A stretch of 64,000 nt of DNA from the NCBI RefSeq assembly GCF_013359935.1, contig NZ_JABMCB010000185.1, forward strand, positions 186,001-250,000, given 5' to 3'. This DNA is from Paenibacillus xylanilyticus. Its GTDB lineage: Bacteria; Bacillota; Bacilli; Paenibacillales; Paenibacillaceae. A model generated the notes under the pieces. It was not told the origin of the DNA. It did no database searches and saw only the letters and a list, made by a program, of their open reading frames with translations. Shown one piece after another: positions 16,679 to 24,684 of this stretch. Position 1 is the first letter of the stretch. The number at the start of each line of letters is the position of its first letter. A program made the position numbers and the translations under genes.

Positions 16679-17455
16679 TTATTTTGCGCGTTCCAGATAT
16701 TGTTCAAGGGTAAGCTTCTGACTGGTAATTTCTCCTGCAATGTACACTCCGACGTAACGAACATGCCAAGGTTCATAGGAGTATCCTGTCAACTTCTCCT
16801 GATCCTTGCCGTAACGAATGATGAATCCATACTTGTGGGCATTGGCTTTCAGCCATTTGCCTTCTTTGGTATTGCCAAAGCTTTGCTGCAGATCATAGCG
16901 GACCGATGCACTGGAGATATCCATGGCAAGACCGGTCTGATGTTCACTTTGGCCAGGTCGAGCACTTGTTTTGTTGGCGACAGCTTCACCTTTGATACTT
17001 GCATTCCGGTTGAAAATGGATTTCTGTGTGGAATACGAGCGGTAACCCGATACGGCTTTGATATCAATGCCGTCTTTTTTGGCTGCAGCAAACAGTTTTT
17101 CAATCGCGGTAGCAGCGACTTTGCGCATTTGCTTTTTCGGACTGGAGCCGGAGAAGCTGAATGGAATGTTGGGTACCACCAAATCTTTCGGTGCATAGGA
17201 AGAAGGCAGATTTCTCTTTTTATTCACCAGAACCACAGTGCTGGATAGATTCGTTACAGTGGAAAGACCGCTGCTGCTAGTTTTAATGGTGCGAGAGGGT
17301 GCATTATCATGCAAAAATTGGGTGAAGCTGGAGCTGGCAGCCAAAGCGACTGGAGTCATGGATGGTATAAAGGGAAATGCAGTGAAGGCAGCACCTGCTA
17401 TGACAGACCCTATGAGCAGCGTGGATACGATAGATTTACGTGTGAATGATTTCAT
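16679..17455 (-). CDS. VanY-type D-alanyl-D-alanine carboxypeptidase (M15)
   Basis: Exported zinc carboxypeptidase of 258 residues that trims the terminal D-Ala from peptidoglycan stems. N-terminal signal sequence or anchor (about 1-32: basic MKSFTRK, then a hydrophobic run to VALAAS). Catalytic domain with VSGYRSYSTQ, the zinc-binding SARPGQSEHQTGLAMDIS (SxHxxGxAxD) and the C-terminal YSYEPWHVRYVG (ExWHxR) motif. ATG 17453-17455 follows GAGGAGGATC; upstream in-frame starts have no ribosome site. No vancomycin-resistance genes are near, so a housekeeping cell-wall role is likeliest. Confidence 0.93.
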   Translation of the reverse strand: MKSFTRKSIVSTLLIGSVIAGAAFTAFPFIPSMTPVALAASSSFTQFLHDNAPSRTIKTSSSGLSTVTNLSSTVVLVNKKRNLPSSYAPKDLVVPNIPFSFSGSSPKKQMRKVAATAIEKLFAAAKKDGIDIKAVSGYRSYSTQKSIFNRNASIKGEAVANKTSARPGQSEHQTGLAMDISSASVRYDLQQSFGNTKEGKWLKANAHKYGFIIRYGKDQEKLTGYSYEPWHVRYVGVYIAGEITSQKLTLEQYLERAK

Positions 17456-17633
17456 GATGATCCTCCTCGGGGTTGATGAATCTCTCGCATGCTGCATCGG
17501 ATAGATTCCAGACATGCTTTTCTATATACCGAGTATACTAGAGGATTATATCAAGAGGTTCTCCAATTGTTTCCGAGATGTAAACAAATTCTGCGAGATT
17601 CATATGTTAGGGCGTTTCAGCCAAATGGGACAC

Positions 17634-17670
17634 AAAAAGACTCTGCACTGTGCGCAGAGTCTTTGCGTTT
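17634..17670 (-). terminator. Terminator after the HesB-like gene
   Basis: Stem AAAGACTCTGC / GCAGAGTCTTT with a 6-base loop; on the minus strand it is followed by TTTTTGTG. Confidence 0.8.
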
Positions 17671-17714
17671 AATAACAGAAATTGTTCATCATTCTTTGGA
17701 AAAAATAAAAAAGA

Positions 17715-18077
17715 TTACAGCATGCACGCATCCGGTGCACCGGAAATACCCGCATTCACAGCACGCGTGTCTCGAACGCGGACGTTGCTGCTAAGTACAC
17801 CGGAATCACTGCTTAACGTGAAGGAAGGATAGTTTTCTTCCGTATCCAGTTTCATATGCTGTTCAAGATTTAACTGCTGCTTCGGGTCAACATAGAACGG
17901 AACCAGGTTGGTTTCGATCTGCTCATCCAGCGCTGCAGGTTCATCCACAATCAATATGACCAGAATTCCGTTACAGCCACAGCCTTCAGTATCATAAAAT
18001 ACTTTGAAATATCCAGGTTGATCGTTCAGGCTCTCGGTTAATCTCGCCGCAGCCAGATCTGTAATTTGAATATGCAT
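17715..18077 (-). CDS. HesB/IscA-like fold protein (iron-sulfur cluster biosynthesis family)
   Basis: Small protein of 120 residues matching HesB-like domain proteins of Bacillales (YqkB-type). The N-terminus ITDLAAARLTESL and FKVFYDTEGCGCNG match the domain. The C-terminal C-G-C pair that holds the cluster in IscA/ErpA is absent; the only later Cys is near the end (PDACML). So cluster scaffolding by the usual mechanism is doubtful and the protein may be a relative of unknown role. ATG 18075-18077 lies eight bases from AAGGAG; a GTG at 18086 overlaps that site. Confidence 0.7.
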   Translation of the reverse strand: MHIQITDLAAARLTESLNDQPGYFKVFYDTEGCGCNGILVILIVDEPAALDEQIETNLVPFYVDPKQQLNLEQHMKLDTEENYPSFTLSSDSGVLSSNVRVRDTRAVNAGISGAPDACML

Positions 18078-18184
18078 ATGGTTCACTCCTTATATGTTGA
18101 AAATGATCCTGAAATGTAAATGATAGAAAATCAGCGTCTCTTTTCATTATACCACCTGGCTCGAAACTCAACTCAAATATTTTC

Positions 18185-18218
18185 TTGACTGATCAGTCTG
18201 GAAAATGTATTCTATACT
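18185..18218 (+). promoter_or_regulatory. Promoter and TetR-type operator copy 1
   Basis: TTGACT (18185-18190), 17 bases, TATTCT (18208-18213). The -35 box overlaps the perfect palindrome GACTGATCAGTC (18187-18198). This is the expected autoregulatory site for the TetR gene whose remnant follows. A near copy (GACTAATCAGTC) lies at 18394-18405. Confidence 0.6.
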
Positions 18219-18245
18219 CAATACAGAGGGAGGTGAGGACGGAAT

Positions 18246-18341
18246 TTGGGAAGAGCAAAGGAATTTGAACAGAACTTGTTTTCCTTGAAGCAACGGCTGT
18301 ATTCGGTCCACATGGCTATGAAGGGAATTGTTTTGGATTAG
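18246..18341 (+). pseudogene. TetR-family regulator, decayed 5' remnant
   Basis: A TTG start after GGGAGGTGAGG opens a frame reading MGRAKEFEQN, the typical opening of a TetR group, then goes out of frame and stops after 31 codons. In the shifted frame from about 18284 the translation LEATAVFGPHGYEG matches helix 1 of a TetR helix-turn-helix. So there is a frameshift near 18275-18284, and the rest of the gene (about 150 codons) is missing: only about 20 bases separate the remnant from a terminator hairpin (18361-18381). The flanking operators survive. The likely former target is the SnoaL/NmrA pair. Confidence 0.75.
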
Positions 18342-18360
18342 ATTCATGTGTTGGAGAATG

Positions 18361-18384
18361 AACGCGTAAGGCGTTTATTTTTTC
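18361..18384 (+). terminator. Terminator of the lost TetR gene
   Basis: AACGC / GCGTT hairpin with a 5-base loop then TTATTTTTT. Its survival right behind the 5' remnant shows the TetR gene was lost by internal deletion. Confidence 0.55.
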
Positions 18385-18393
18385 TCGATTTTA

Positions 18394-18405
18394 GACTAAT
18401 CAGTC
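18394..18405 (+). promoter_or_regulatory. TetR-type operator copy 2
   Basis: GACTAATCAGTC, 11 of 12 bases shared with operator copy 1, both followed by TGGAAAA. It sits 41 bases before the SnoaL-like start, in the region expected for its promoter. Confidence 0.55.
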
Positions 18406-18445
18406 TGGAAAAGTCCTTAAAAATGATTGAAGGAGGAATTAAGAT

Positions 18446-18874
18446 ATGACAAGTCCTATGGAACAAAAGGAAAATAACACGGCACATCGCATCATGCATG
18501 GATTTACGCAATGGTTACTGGATGGAAAGCTGGATCAATGGACGGAGCTGTTTGCTACCAATGCTGTTTTTGAATTTCCATACGCACCGGCAGGGTACCC
18601 ACAGCTCTTGGAAGGAAAAGATGCAATTGCGAAGCATGTCCATTCTCTTTTCGAACAAATGGAGATCGAGGAGTTTTCTGAACCTGTAATCATGGTTGCA
18701 CAGGATCAGGATCAATTTGTAGCCGAATTCACTTGCAAAGGCCGATCGTTGATTACAAACAAACCATATCATCAAGCCTACATATCGGTTGTCACTCATC
18801 ATAACGGCAAGATCACCCATTATAAGGACTATTGGAATCCTTTGGTTGTACTGGAGTCTTTAGAGGCAGAGTGA
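18446..18874 (+). CDS. SnoaL-like / NTF2-fold protein
   Basis: Small protein of 142 residues with the NTF2-like alpha+beta cone fold (SnoaL/PhzA-B group): MHGFTQWLLDGKLDQWTELFATNAVFEFPYAPAGYPQLLEGKDAIAKH and a C-terminal ISVVTHHNGKITHYKDYWNPLVVLE. Members isomerise, cyclise or simply bind small hydrophobic molecules. ATG 18446 follows AAGGAGG. Paired with the NmrA-like gene 50 bases downstream; the pair was probably under the now-broken TetR regulator. Confidence 0.85.
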   Translation: MTSPMEQKENNTAHRIMHGFTQWLLDGKLDQWTELFATNAVFEFPYAPAGYPQLLEGKDAIAKHVHSLFEQMEIEEFSEPVIMVAQDQDQFVAEFTCKGRSLITNKPYHQAYISVVTHHNGKITHYKDYWNPLVVLESLEAE

Positions 18875-18924
18875 GCCTGACTTGCAAAATATATCTATTC
18901 ATCTAAACTCAGGAGGAGATACAC

Positions 18925-19773
18925 ATGATTAACGATAAACCCCTAACACTGATAACTGGAGCGAGCGGCAAGACGGGCAGCCGCGTTGCAGCATTGCTTC
19001 AGAACCAAAATTACCCGGTTCGCCTCGCAAGCCGAAACAAGCCCGCTTCAAATTCTGACGAACACCAGGTCCACTTTGATTGGTACGACCCATCCACTTA
19101 TGCAGCAGCACTGAAAAATGTGGATCATGTATATCTCGTTGTACCTGTACTGGACATGAATCCGGAGAATGTGATGATTCCTTTTATTAAGGAAGCCCTA
19201 TGGGGAGGAGCGAAACGATTTGTGCTGCTTGGCAGTGCTTCTGTGGATGAAAATGGTCCTGTTTTTGGCAAGGTGCATCAGGCTTTGAAGGAGCTTGCTC
19301 CCGAATGGGCTGTGCTGCAGCCATCCTACTTCATGGAAAACTTTACGGAGGGGCCACACCGGGTCACGATGGAGCAGCATAGAGAAATTTATAGTGCTAC
19401 GGGCGATGGGAGAGTTGGCTTTGTCAGCGCGGATGACATTGCAGCTGTTGCTTTTCACGCTCTCACGGATGATGTGCCTCATAATACAGCACATGTCATT
19501 ACAGGCCCGGAAGCATTGACCTATGGACAGGTCGCTGATTTATTCAGTCGGGTTATGGAGCAATCCATACAGTATCGTCCGCTCTCAGATGAAGCACTTA
19601 CCCAAAGCATGGTAGACGCAGGAATGCCGGGTGACTATGCTGCTCTCCTTGCCGGATTGGATAGACGGATCCGGGAAGAAGGAAGTGAGGACCAAACGAC
19701 GGATACAGTGAAAAAAGTGACGGGCCGGGACCCGATTGCACTGGAGCAATTAATCAAAGTTCCTGTGAAATGA
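18925..19773 (+). CDS. NmrA-family NAD(P)-binding oxidoreductase
   Basis: Atypical short-chain dehydrogenase of 282 residues. N-terminal Rossmann motif TLITGASGKTGSRVAALL, a second strand with R33-like LASRNKP favouring NADP(H), and VYLVVPVLDMNP. The C-terminal half has HVITGPEALTYGQVADLFSRVM as in NmrA/azoreductase-like (YtfG/QorB) proteins, which act as redox sensors or quinone reductases. ATG 18925 follows CAGGAGGAG. Cotranscribed with the SnoaL-like gene, suggesting joint handling of a reactive small molecule. Confidence 0.85.
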   Translation: MINDKPLTLITGASGKTGSRVAALLQNQNYPVRLASRNKPASNSDEHQVHFDWYDPSTYAAALKNVDHVYLVVPVLDMNPENVMIPFIKEALWGGAKRFVLLGSASVDENGPVFGKVHQALKELAPEWAVLQPSYFMENFTEGPHRVTMEQHREIYSATGDGRVGFVSADDIAAVAFHALTDDVPHNTAHVITGPEALTYGQVADLFSRVMEQSIQYRPLSDEALTQSMVDAGMPGDYAALLAGLDRRIREEGSEDQTTDTVKKVTGRDPIALEQLIKVPVK

Positions 19774-19816
19774 AGCAGAAATGAAATACAGGAAACATTC
19801 CAATATCAGCAAATAG

Positions 19817-19843
19817 GACGGTGCCCTGTGGCCCGTCTTTTTT
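19817..19843 (+). terminator. Terminator after the NmrA-like gene
   Basis: GACGG-GCC / GGC-CCGTC stem with one bulged T, followed by TTTTTT. Confidence 0.8.
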
Positions 19844-19992
19844 GCTGATCTATCAACATTTTGCAGAAATTCTCGTATATCTGGCGTCATATGAACAGAA
19901 GAGCCCAATGTCTATAGTGGTGATTATAGGGTTGTGCTTTTGGGGAAATAGATGAGAATGAAAGGTTGTTGATAAAGGAGAGAAGAGTACGG

Positions 19993-21000
19993 ATGATTCA
20001 ATTCGAAAATGTATCCAAGCAATACCCTGATGGGACACATGCACTCCGTCAGGTCAATCTCAAAATCAACAAAGGCGAGCTCTTTGTCATGATTGGCCCG
20101 AGCGGCTGCGGCAAAACGACGATGCTCAAAATGATAAATCGCCTGATTGAGCGAACGGATGGAACGGTACGTATTAATGAGCGGCCAATCGATGAATATA
20201 ACATTCACGAGTTACGCTGGAACATTGGATATGTACTGCAGCAGATTGCCCTATTTCCACACATGACGATCGCCGAAAATATTGCGGTTGTTCCCGAACT
20301 AAGAAAATGGAAATCAGTACAGATTCATGATCGTGTACATAGCTTGCTCGACATGGTGGGACTGAATGGAGAAACCTACGGTGATCGCAAACCAGGGGAA
20401 CTGTCCGGCGGACAGCAGCAAAGAATCGGCGTACTGCGGGCACTTGCGGCAGACCCGGAGATTGTACTGATGGATGAACCATTCAGTGCTCTGGACCCGA
20501 TGAGCCGGGAGAAATTGCAGGACGATATTCTGGAAATTCAGCGTCAGATGAAGAAAACCATTGTGTTTGTCACCCATGACATACAGGAAGCCATGAAGCT
20601 GGGCGATCGCATCTGCATTATGAAGGATGGACAAGTATTACAGGTGGGCACACCTGAAGAGCTGGTACAGAAGCCTGCCGATGAATTTGTACGAGATTTT
20701 GTTGGAGGTCCTGACATAGATGTGAATCAAGATCATACTTCACACTTTGCTTCCGATGATCAGATGGTTTTTGATCTTGAAGCGATCATGGTCCCCCTGG
20801 CACCGGGCCATGTACCCAAGTCTGCCAAGACGGCTGTTCCGGTTTCCATCACACTGACCGATTTATTAGATGTCATGGATGCCTACGACACCTTGCTGGT
20901 GGAGAAAAACCACCAGATTGTAGGTCAGGTGAGCAGAACGGATCTGCTGCGGTACTGGTCCGGTCAGCTGCAGCAGGAGCGAGGTGATGGTCATGAGTAG
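19993..21000 (+). CDS. OpuC-type osmolyte ABC transporter, ATP-binding protein
   Basis: ATPase of 335 residues for import of quaternary ammonium osmolytes (glycine betaine, choline, carnitine). Walker A GPSGCGKTT, Q-loop YVLQQIALFPHMT (typical of OpuCA), signature LSGGQQQRIGVLRALA, Walker B IVLMDEPFSALD, switch VFVTHD. The C-terminal extension (about 265-330) ends in a CBS-like half (LLDVMDAYDTLLVEKNHQIVGQVSRTDLL), the ionic-strength-sensing region in relatives. Start taken at ATG 19993, aligning with the family N-terminus; TTG 19966 is in frame upstream. Overlaps the permease gene. Confidence 0.9.
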   Translation: MIQFENVSKQYPDGTHALRQVNLKINKGELFVMIGPSGCGKTTMLKMINRLIERTDGTVRINERPIDEYNIHELRWNIGYVLQQIALFPHMTIAENIAVVPELRKWKSVQIHDRVHSLLDMVGLNGETYGDRKPGELSGGQQQRIGVLRALAADPEIVLMDEPFSALDPMSREKLQDDILEIQRQMKKTIVFVTHDIQEAMKLGDRICIMKDGQVLQVGTPEELVQKPADEFVRDFVGGPDIDVNQDHTSHFASDDQMVFDLEAIMVPLAPGHVPKSAKTAVPVSITLTDLLDVMDAYDTLLVEKNHQIVGQVSRTDLLRYWSGQLQQERGDGHE

Positions 21001-22507
21001 GTTCTCCGAGGTGTTCAGTGAGCGGAAAGGACAGCTGTTGTCAGCTCTTCTGGAGCATATCCAGATTTCGTTTATTGCCTTATTCTTCGCGGTACTGATT
21101 GCGATTCCACTCGGCATTTATCTAACGAGAAAGCCCAGAGTTGCTGAACCAATCATCGGTGTCACCGCAGTCTTGCAGACCATTCCTTCGCTGGCCCTTC
21201 TCGGGCTGCTTATTCCGCTGTTTGGCATCGGTACGGTTCCAGCAATTATTGCGCTCGTGGTATATGCACTGCTTCCGGTACTTCGCAATACATACACGGG
21301 CATAACCGAGGTGGATCCTTCAATGGTCGAGGCTGCCAATGCGATGGGCATGAACAGTCGTCAGCGTCTAAGCAAAGTGGAACTGCCGCTCGCCATGCCT
21401 GTCATTATGGCAGGAATTCGGACGGCCATGGTTCTCATCGTGGGGACAGCCACCTTAGCGGCATTAATAGGCGCAGGCGGCCTCGGTGATCTGATTTTGC
21501 TCGGTATCGATCGGAATGATACTGCGCTCATTATTTTGGGGGCGATACCTGCGGCATTGCTGGCAATTTTGTTCGATGTCCTGCTCCGGCAATTCCAGCG
21601 GCTGTCCTTCCGCAAAACGCTTGGTACTCTTGGTGCACTGGCACTGGCCGCCGTACTTGTGATCACCATTCCGCTGCTGTTCCGTGGTGGTCAGAAGGAT
21701 CTGGTCATTGCAGGCAAGCTGGGCGCAGAGCCGGAGATTTTGATTAACATGTACAAGCTGATGATTGAAAAAGATACGGATCTCAGCGTTGAATTAAAGC
21801 CGGGATTGGGGAAGACCCCGTTTCTGTTCAATGCCTTAAAATCCGGTGACATCGATATCTATCCCGAATTTACAGGTACGGCCATATCGGAATTCATGAA
21901 AGAAACGGCCGTCAGTACGGATCGCACGGAAGTCTTTGAACAGGCAAGGGACGGAATGCTAAGCCAGTTTGATATGGTGCTTTTGGACCCGATGGAATAC
22001 AACAATACGTACACGCTGGCTGTCCCGCAAAAGGTTGCCGACCAGTTTAATTTGAAAAGCATATCTGATCTCCAGTCGGTTCAGCAGCAGATGAAAGCTG
22101 GATTTACACTGGAATTTTCAGATCGCGAGGACGGTTATCTCGGGATACAGAAAAAGTATGGTATTCGGTTTCCGAACGTAGCCACGATGGAACCCAAACT
22201 GCGATATAGTGCTGTTCAGCGAGGTGATATTAACCTGGTTGATGCTTATTCTACCGACAGTGAGCTGAGGCAATATAATCTCGTGGTGCTGGAAGATGAT
22301 CAGGAGCTCTTCCCTCCATATCAGGGAGCACCGATGCTTCGCAAGGAGACAGCAGATGCGTATCCGCAACTGATCGAGGTACTGAATCAGCTGGCCGGAC
22401 GCATTACAGATGATGAGATGCGTCAGATGAATTATGAGGTGAATGTGAATGGAGCCCGTCCGAAGCAGGTAGCATCTGACTATTTGCAGAAGGCAGGTTT
22501 GTTATAG
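20987..22507 (+). CDS. OpuC-type permease fused to substrate-binding domain
   Basis: Single protein of about 506 residues joining an OpuCB-like permease (about 1-215, six hydrophobic segments, EAA-type loop with MVEAANAMGMNSRQRLSKVELPLAMPVIMAG) to an OpuAC/OpuCC-like extracellular binding domain (about 240-506; KDLVIAGKLGAEPEILINMYKLMIE, GDIDIYPEFTGTAI). The two are separated by a membrane helix (ALALAAVLVITIPLLF). This two-gene layout (ATPase plus permease-binding fusion) contrasts with the four-gene opuC operon of Bacillus. ATG 20987 lies eight bases from AGGAG; 20984 and 20993 are alternatives. Overlaps the ATPase gene by 14 bases. Confidence 0.9.
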   Translation: MVMSRFSEVFSERKGQLLSALLEHIQISFIALFFAVLIAIPLGIYLTRKPRVAEPIIGVTAVLQTIPSLALLGLLIPLFGIGTVPAIIALVVYALLPVLRNTYTGITEVDPSMVEAANAMGMNSRQRLSKVELPLAMPVIMAGIRTAMVLIVGTATLAALIGAGGLGDLILLGIDRNDTALIILGAIPAALLAILFDVLLRQFQRLSFRKTLGTLGALALAAVLVITIPLLFRGGQKDLVIAGKLGAEPEILINMYKLMIEKDTDLSVELKPGLGKTPFLFNALKSGDIDIYPEFTGTAISEFMKETAVSTDRTEVFEQARDGMLSQFDMVLLDPMEYNNTYTLAVPQKVADQFNLKSISDLQSVQQQMKAGFTLEFSDREDGYLGIQKKYGIRFPNVATMEPKLRYSAVQRGDINLVDAYSTDSELRQYNLVVLEDDQELFPPYQGAPMLRKETADAYPQLIEVLNQLAGRITDDEMRQMNYEVNVNGARPKQVASDYLQKAGLL

Positions 22508-22545
22508 ATTTTATATGTTGGGAAAAGGAAGAGGAGGAACTAGTC

Positions 22546-23889
22546 ATGACACCATTATATGATCTAATTTCAATAGGTACCGGAAGTGCAGCGAGTTCAG
22601 TTGTATCCCGCTGCGCTGAAGCCGGATGGAAGATAGCCGTCATTGATGAGCGTGAGTTTGGCGGAACTTGTGCCTTGCGAGGATGCGATCCCAAAAAAGT
22701 GTTGGCCGGAGCTGCTGAACTCATCGACCGGAATGAGCGAATGCTGGGGAAGGGCACTCAGGGCAAGACGACCATGAACTGGCCTGAACTGATGAACTTT
22801 AAACGTACATTTACTGCAAGTATTCCGAGAGCGAGCGAGGATAAATTCAAACAGGCCGGGATGGATACATTCCATGGCAAGGCTTCTTTTGTTGATGAAG
22901 ATCACATTCGTGTGGGTGATGAATTACTTCGTGGCAAACACATTCTGATAGCAACGGGTGCGCAGCCCGCGCCACTTTCCATTGAAGGTGCAGAGCATCT
23001 CCTTTACAGTGATGATTTCCTGGATATGGAGCAGCTTCCCGATCAACTGGTGTTGGTGGGCGGGGGGTACATCGCGTTTGAATTTGCTCACATTGCCGCA
23101 AGAGCGGGGAGCGAAGTACACATCATTCACCGTGGCGAACGGCCGCTGGAGCAGTTTGATAAGGATCTCGTCGACTTGCTGGTTCAGAAATCCGAAGAGA
23201 TTGGCATACATGTTCACCTGAACGCCGAAGTGAAGTCCATTCGAAAGCAGGGGGAGACCTACATGGTCAGCGGAACCCGGAATGGGGCAGATCATCAGTG
23301 GCAGTGCGGCCAAGTCGTGCATGGAGCAGGGCGTATCCCGAACGTCGAGGGCTTGGAACTGGAAAAGGGAAAGGTCAGCTATAGTAAGAACGGTATTATT
23401 GTGAATGAATATTTGCAAAGCACCAGCAATCCCAAAGTATATGCAGCCGGTGACGTCGCCGCGACGAAAGGTCTTCCTCTTACGCCTCTGGCAGGTCAGG
23501 AATCACGGGCTGTAGCCTCAAATTTGCTGAAGGGAAACCATGTTCAACCGAATTATAAAGTCATGCCTTCCATCGTGTTTACCGTGCCATCCATTGGCTC
23601 TGTTGGTCTCAATGTTGAGCAAGCCGAGAAGGAAGGTTACGAAGTGAAAGTAAATGACATGTCGAAATGGTATACTTATAAACGGACAAATGAAAAATAT
23701 GCCATGGCCAAAGTTGTGATCGACAACGCTACAGGACGCATCCTTGGTGCACATGTAATCGGCAGCGAGACCGAAGAGCTGATTAATCTGTTTGCGATGG
23801 CGATTCAGTTCGGGATCACAACAGATCAGCTGAACACGATGAATTTCGCATATCCTACAGCTGCTTCGGACCTGGGCTCCTTGCTTTAA
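22546..23889 (+). CDS. Pyridine nucleotide-disulfide oxidoreductase-like flavoprotein (mercuric/glutathione reductase group)
   Basis: FAD/NAD(P)-dependent protein of 447 residues. FAD motif LISIGTGSAASSVVSRCAEAG; redox-active disulfide CALRGC within GGTCALRGCDPKKVL; NAD(P) motif LVLVGGGYIAFEFAHIAARAG; second FAD motif VYAAGDVA; then the dimerisation domain (SIVFTVPSIGSVGLN...). The usual C-terminal His-Glu pair (HPTxxE) that activates the thiolate is replaced by AYPTAASD, so lipoamide- or glutathione-type catalysis is uncertain. Follows the OpuC genes by 38 bases and may be co-transcribed. Substrate unknown. Confidence 0.85.
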   Translation: MTPLYDLISIGTGSAASSVVSRCAEAGWKIAVIDEREFGGTCALRGCDPKKVLAGAAELIDRNERMLGKGTQGKTTMNWPELMNFKRTFTASIPRASEDKFKQAGMDTFHGKASFVDEDHIRVGDELLRGKHILIATGAQPAPLSIEGAEHLLYSDDFLDMEQLPDQLVLVGGGYIAFEFAHIAARAGSEVHIIHRGERPLEQFDKDLVDLLVQKSEEIGIHVHLNAEVKSIRKQGETYMVSGTRNGADHQWQCGQVVHGAGRIPNVEGLELEKGKVSYSKNGIIVNEYLQSTSNPKVYAAGDVAATKGLPLTPLAGQESRAVASNLLKGNHVQPNYKVMPSIVFTVPSIGSVGLNVEQAEKEGYEVKVNDMSKWYTYKRTNEKYAMAKVVIDNATGRILGAHVIGSETEELINLFAMAIQFGITTDQLNTMNFAYPTAASDLGSLL

Positions 23890-23992
23890 ACGTATGGAAA
23901 CGAGGATAAGTGATTTTATGAACTAGATGATTAGCGAATAAAGAGTAATGATCGATTCTTGAAGACATTGATGATGGAAGGATGTTGAACAC

Positions 23993-24604
23993 ATGTCAGC
24001 AGCGCATTTTCTTGGTTCATCCGATGCCAGATGGACTACTGAACCGGTTGCTACCCGAACAGAGGGTGAGCGGTTCATCGTGCAAGCACAGGAAGGCAGT
24101 GACTTTTGGGAGAAAACGTTCTACGGATTCTGTCATCAGAATGGACATGCCCTGCTGGCCCCATGGGACGAAAGTAAAGCGGTTGAAGTAACATTTGATC
24201 TGAGTTCATTCACTGAATTATATGATCAGGCAGGCTTGATGCTCTGGCACAGCAAGGAACAATGGATCAAGGCCGGGGTGGAAGTGAACGACGGGGTGGT
24301 GCATATCGGTGCTGTGGTAACAGATCAATTCTCTGACTGGTCACTATCTCCAATCCCGGAGTGGGGTGAACGGTTGGTTACCATTCGAGCCTCTTACCAC
24401 AATGAAGCGGTAGTCATTCGAGCACGTACGGATGAACATCCCTGGCGGACGATTCGGGTTGCGCGTTTCGCGTATCCGACGAACAAACAGGCGGGGCCGT
24501 TTCTGTGTTCACCCAAGCGAGCTGGGTTTGAAGTCGCATTTACGCAGTGGAGAACAACCGCACCCGATGAGGACCTGCACGCAGATCCACCCATTTATGA
24601 TTGA
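23993..24604 (+). CDS. DUF1349 concanavalin-like protein
   Basis: Protein of 203 residues in the DUF1349 family (jelly-roll, often called regulation-of-enolase-1 like). Typical blocks: EGSDFWEKTFYGF, AVEVTFDLSSFTELYDQAGLMLWHSKEQWIKAGVEVNDGVVHIGAVVT, then DWSLSPIPEW and the ending GPFLCSPKRAGFEVAFTQW. There is no signal peptide. ATG 23993 follows GGAAGG. Function of the family is unclear; carbohydrate binding is suggested by fold only. The gene is 103 bases after the flavoprotein gene and may have its own promoter. Confidence 0.8.
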   Translation: MSAAHFLGSSDARWTTEPVATRTEGERFIVQAQEGSDFWEKTFYGFCHQNGHALLAPWDESKAVEVTFDLSSFTELYDQAGLMLWHSKEQWIKAGVEVNDGVVHIGAVVTDQFSDWSLSPIPEWGERLVTIRASYHNEAVVIRARTDEHPWRTIRVARFAYPTNKQAGPFLCSPKRAGFEVAFTQWRTTAPDEDLHADPPIYD

Positions 24605-24638
24605 GAATGCTCAGGACAAGTGGACTAATTTATTCCAC

Positions 24639-24681
24639 AAAAAAACAAGCAGGTCCTCCGTGATGGAAGACTTGCTTGTTT
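24639..24681. terminator. Terminator between DUF1349 and SET-domain genes
   Basis: AACAAGCAGGTCCTCC paired with GGAAGACTTGCTTGTT; strong T-run on the minus-strand side (seven), weak on the plus side. Serves mainly the SET-domain gene. Confidence 0.75.
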
Positions 24682-24684
24682 GCG

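Noticed and set aside
17455..17515. Longer VanY-type start at 17515
   Set aside because: The ATG at 17455 has GAGGAGG in front and opens a proper signal sequence; the longer form would bury it.
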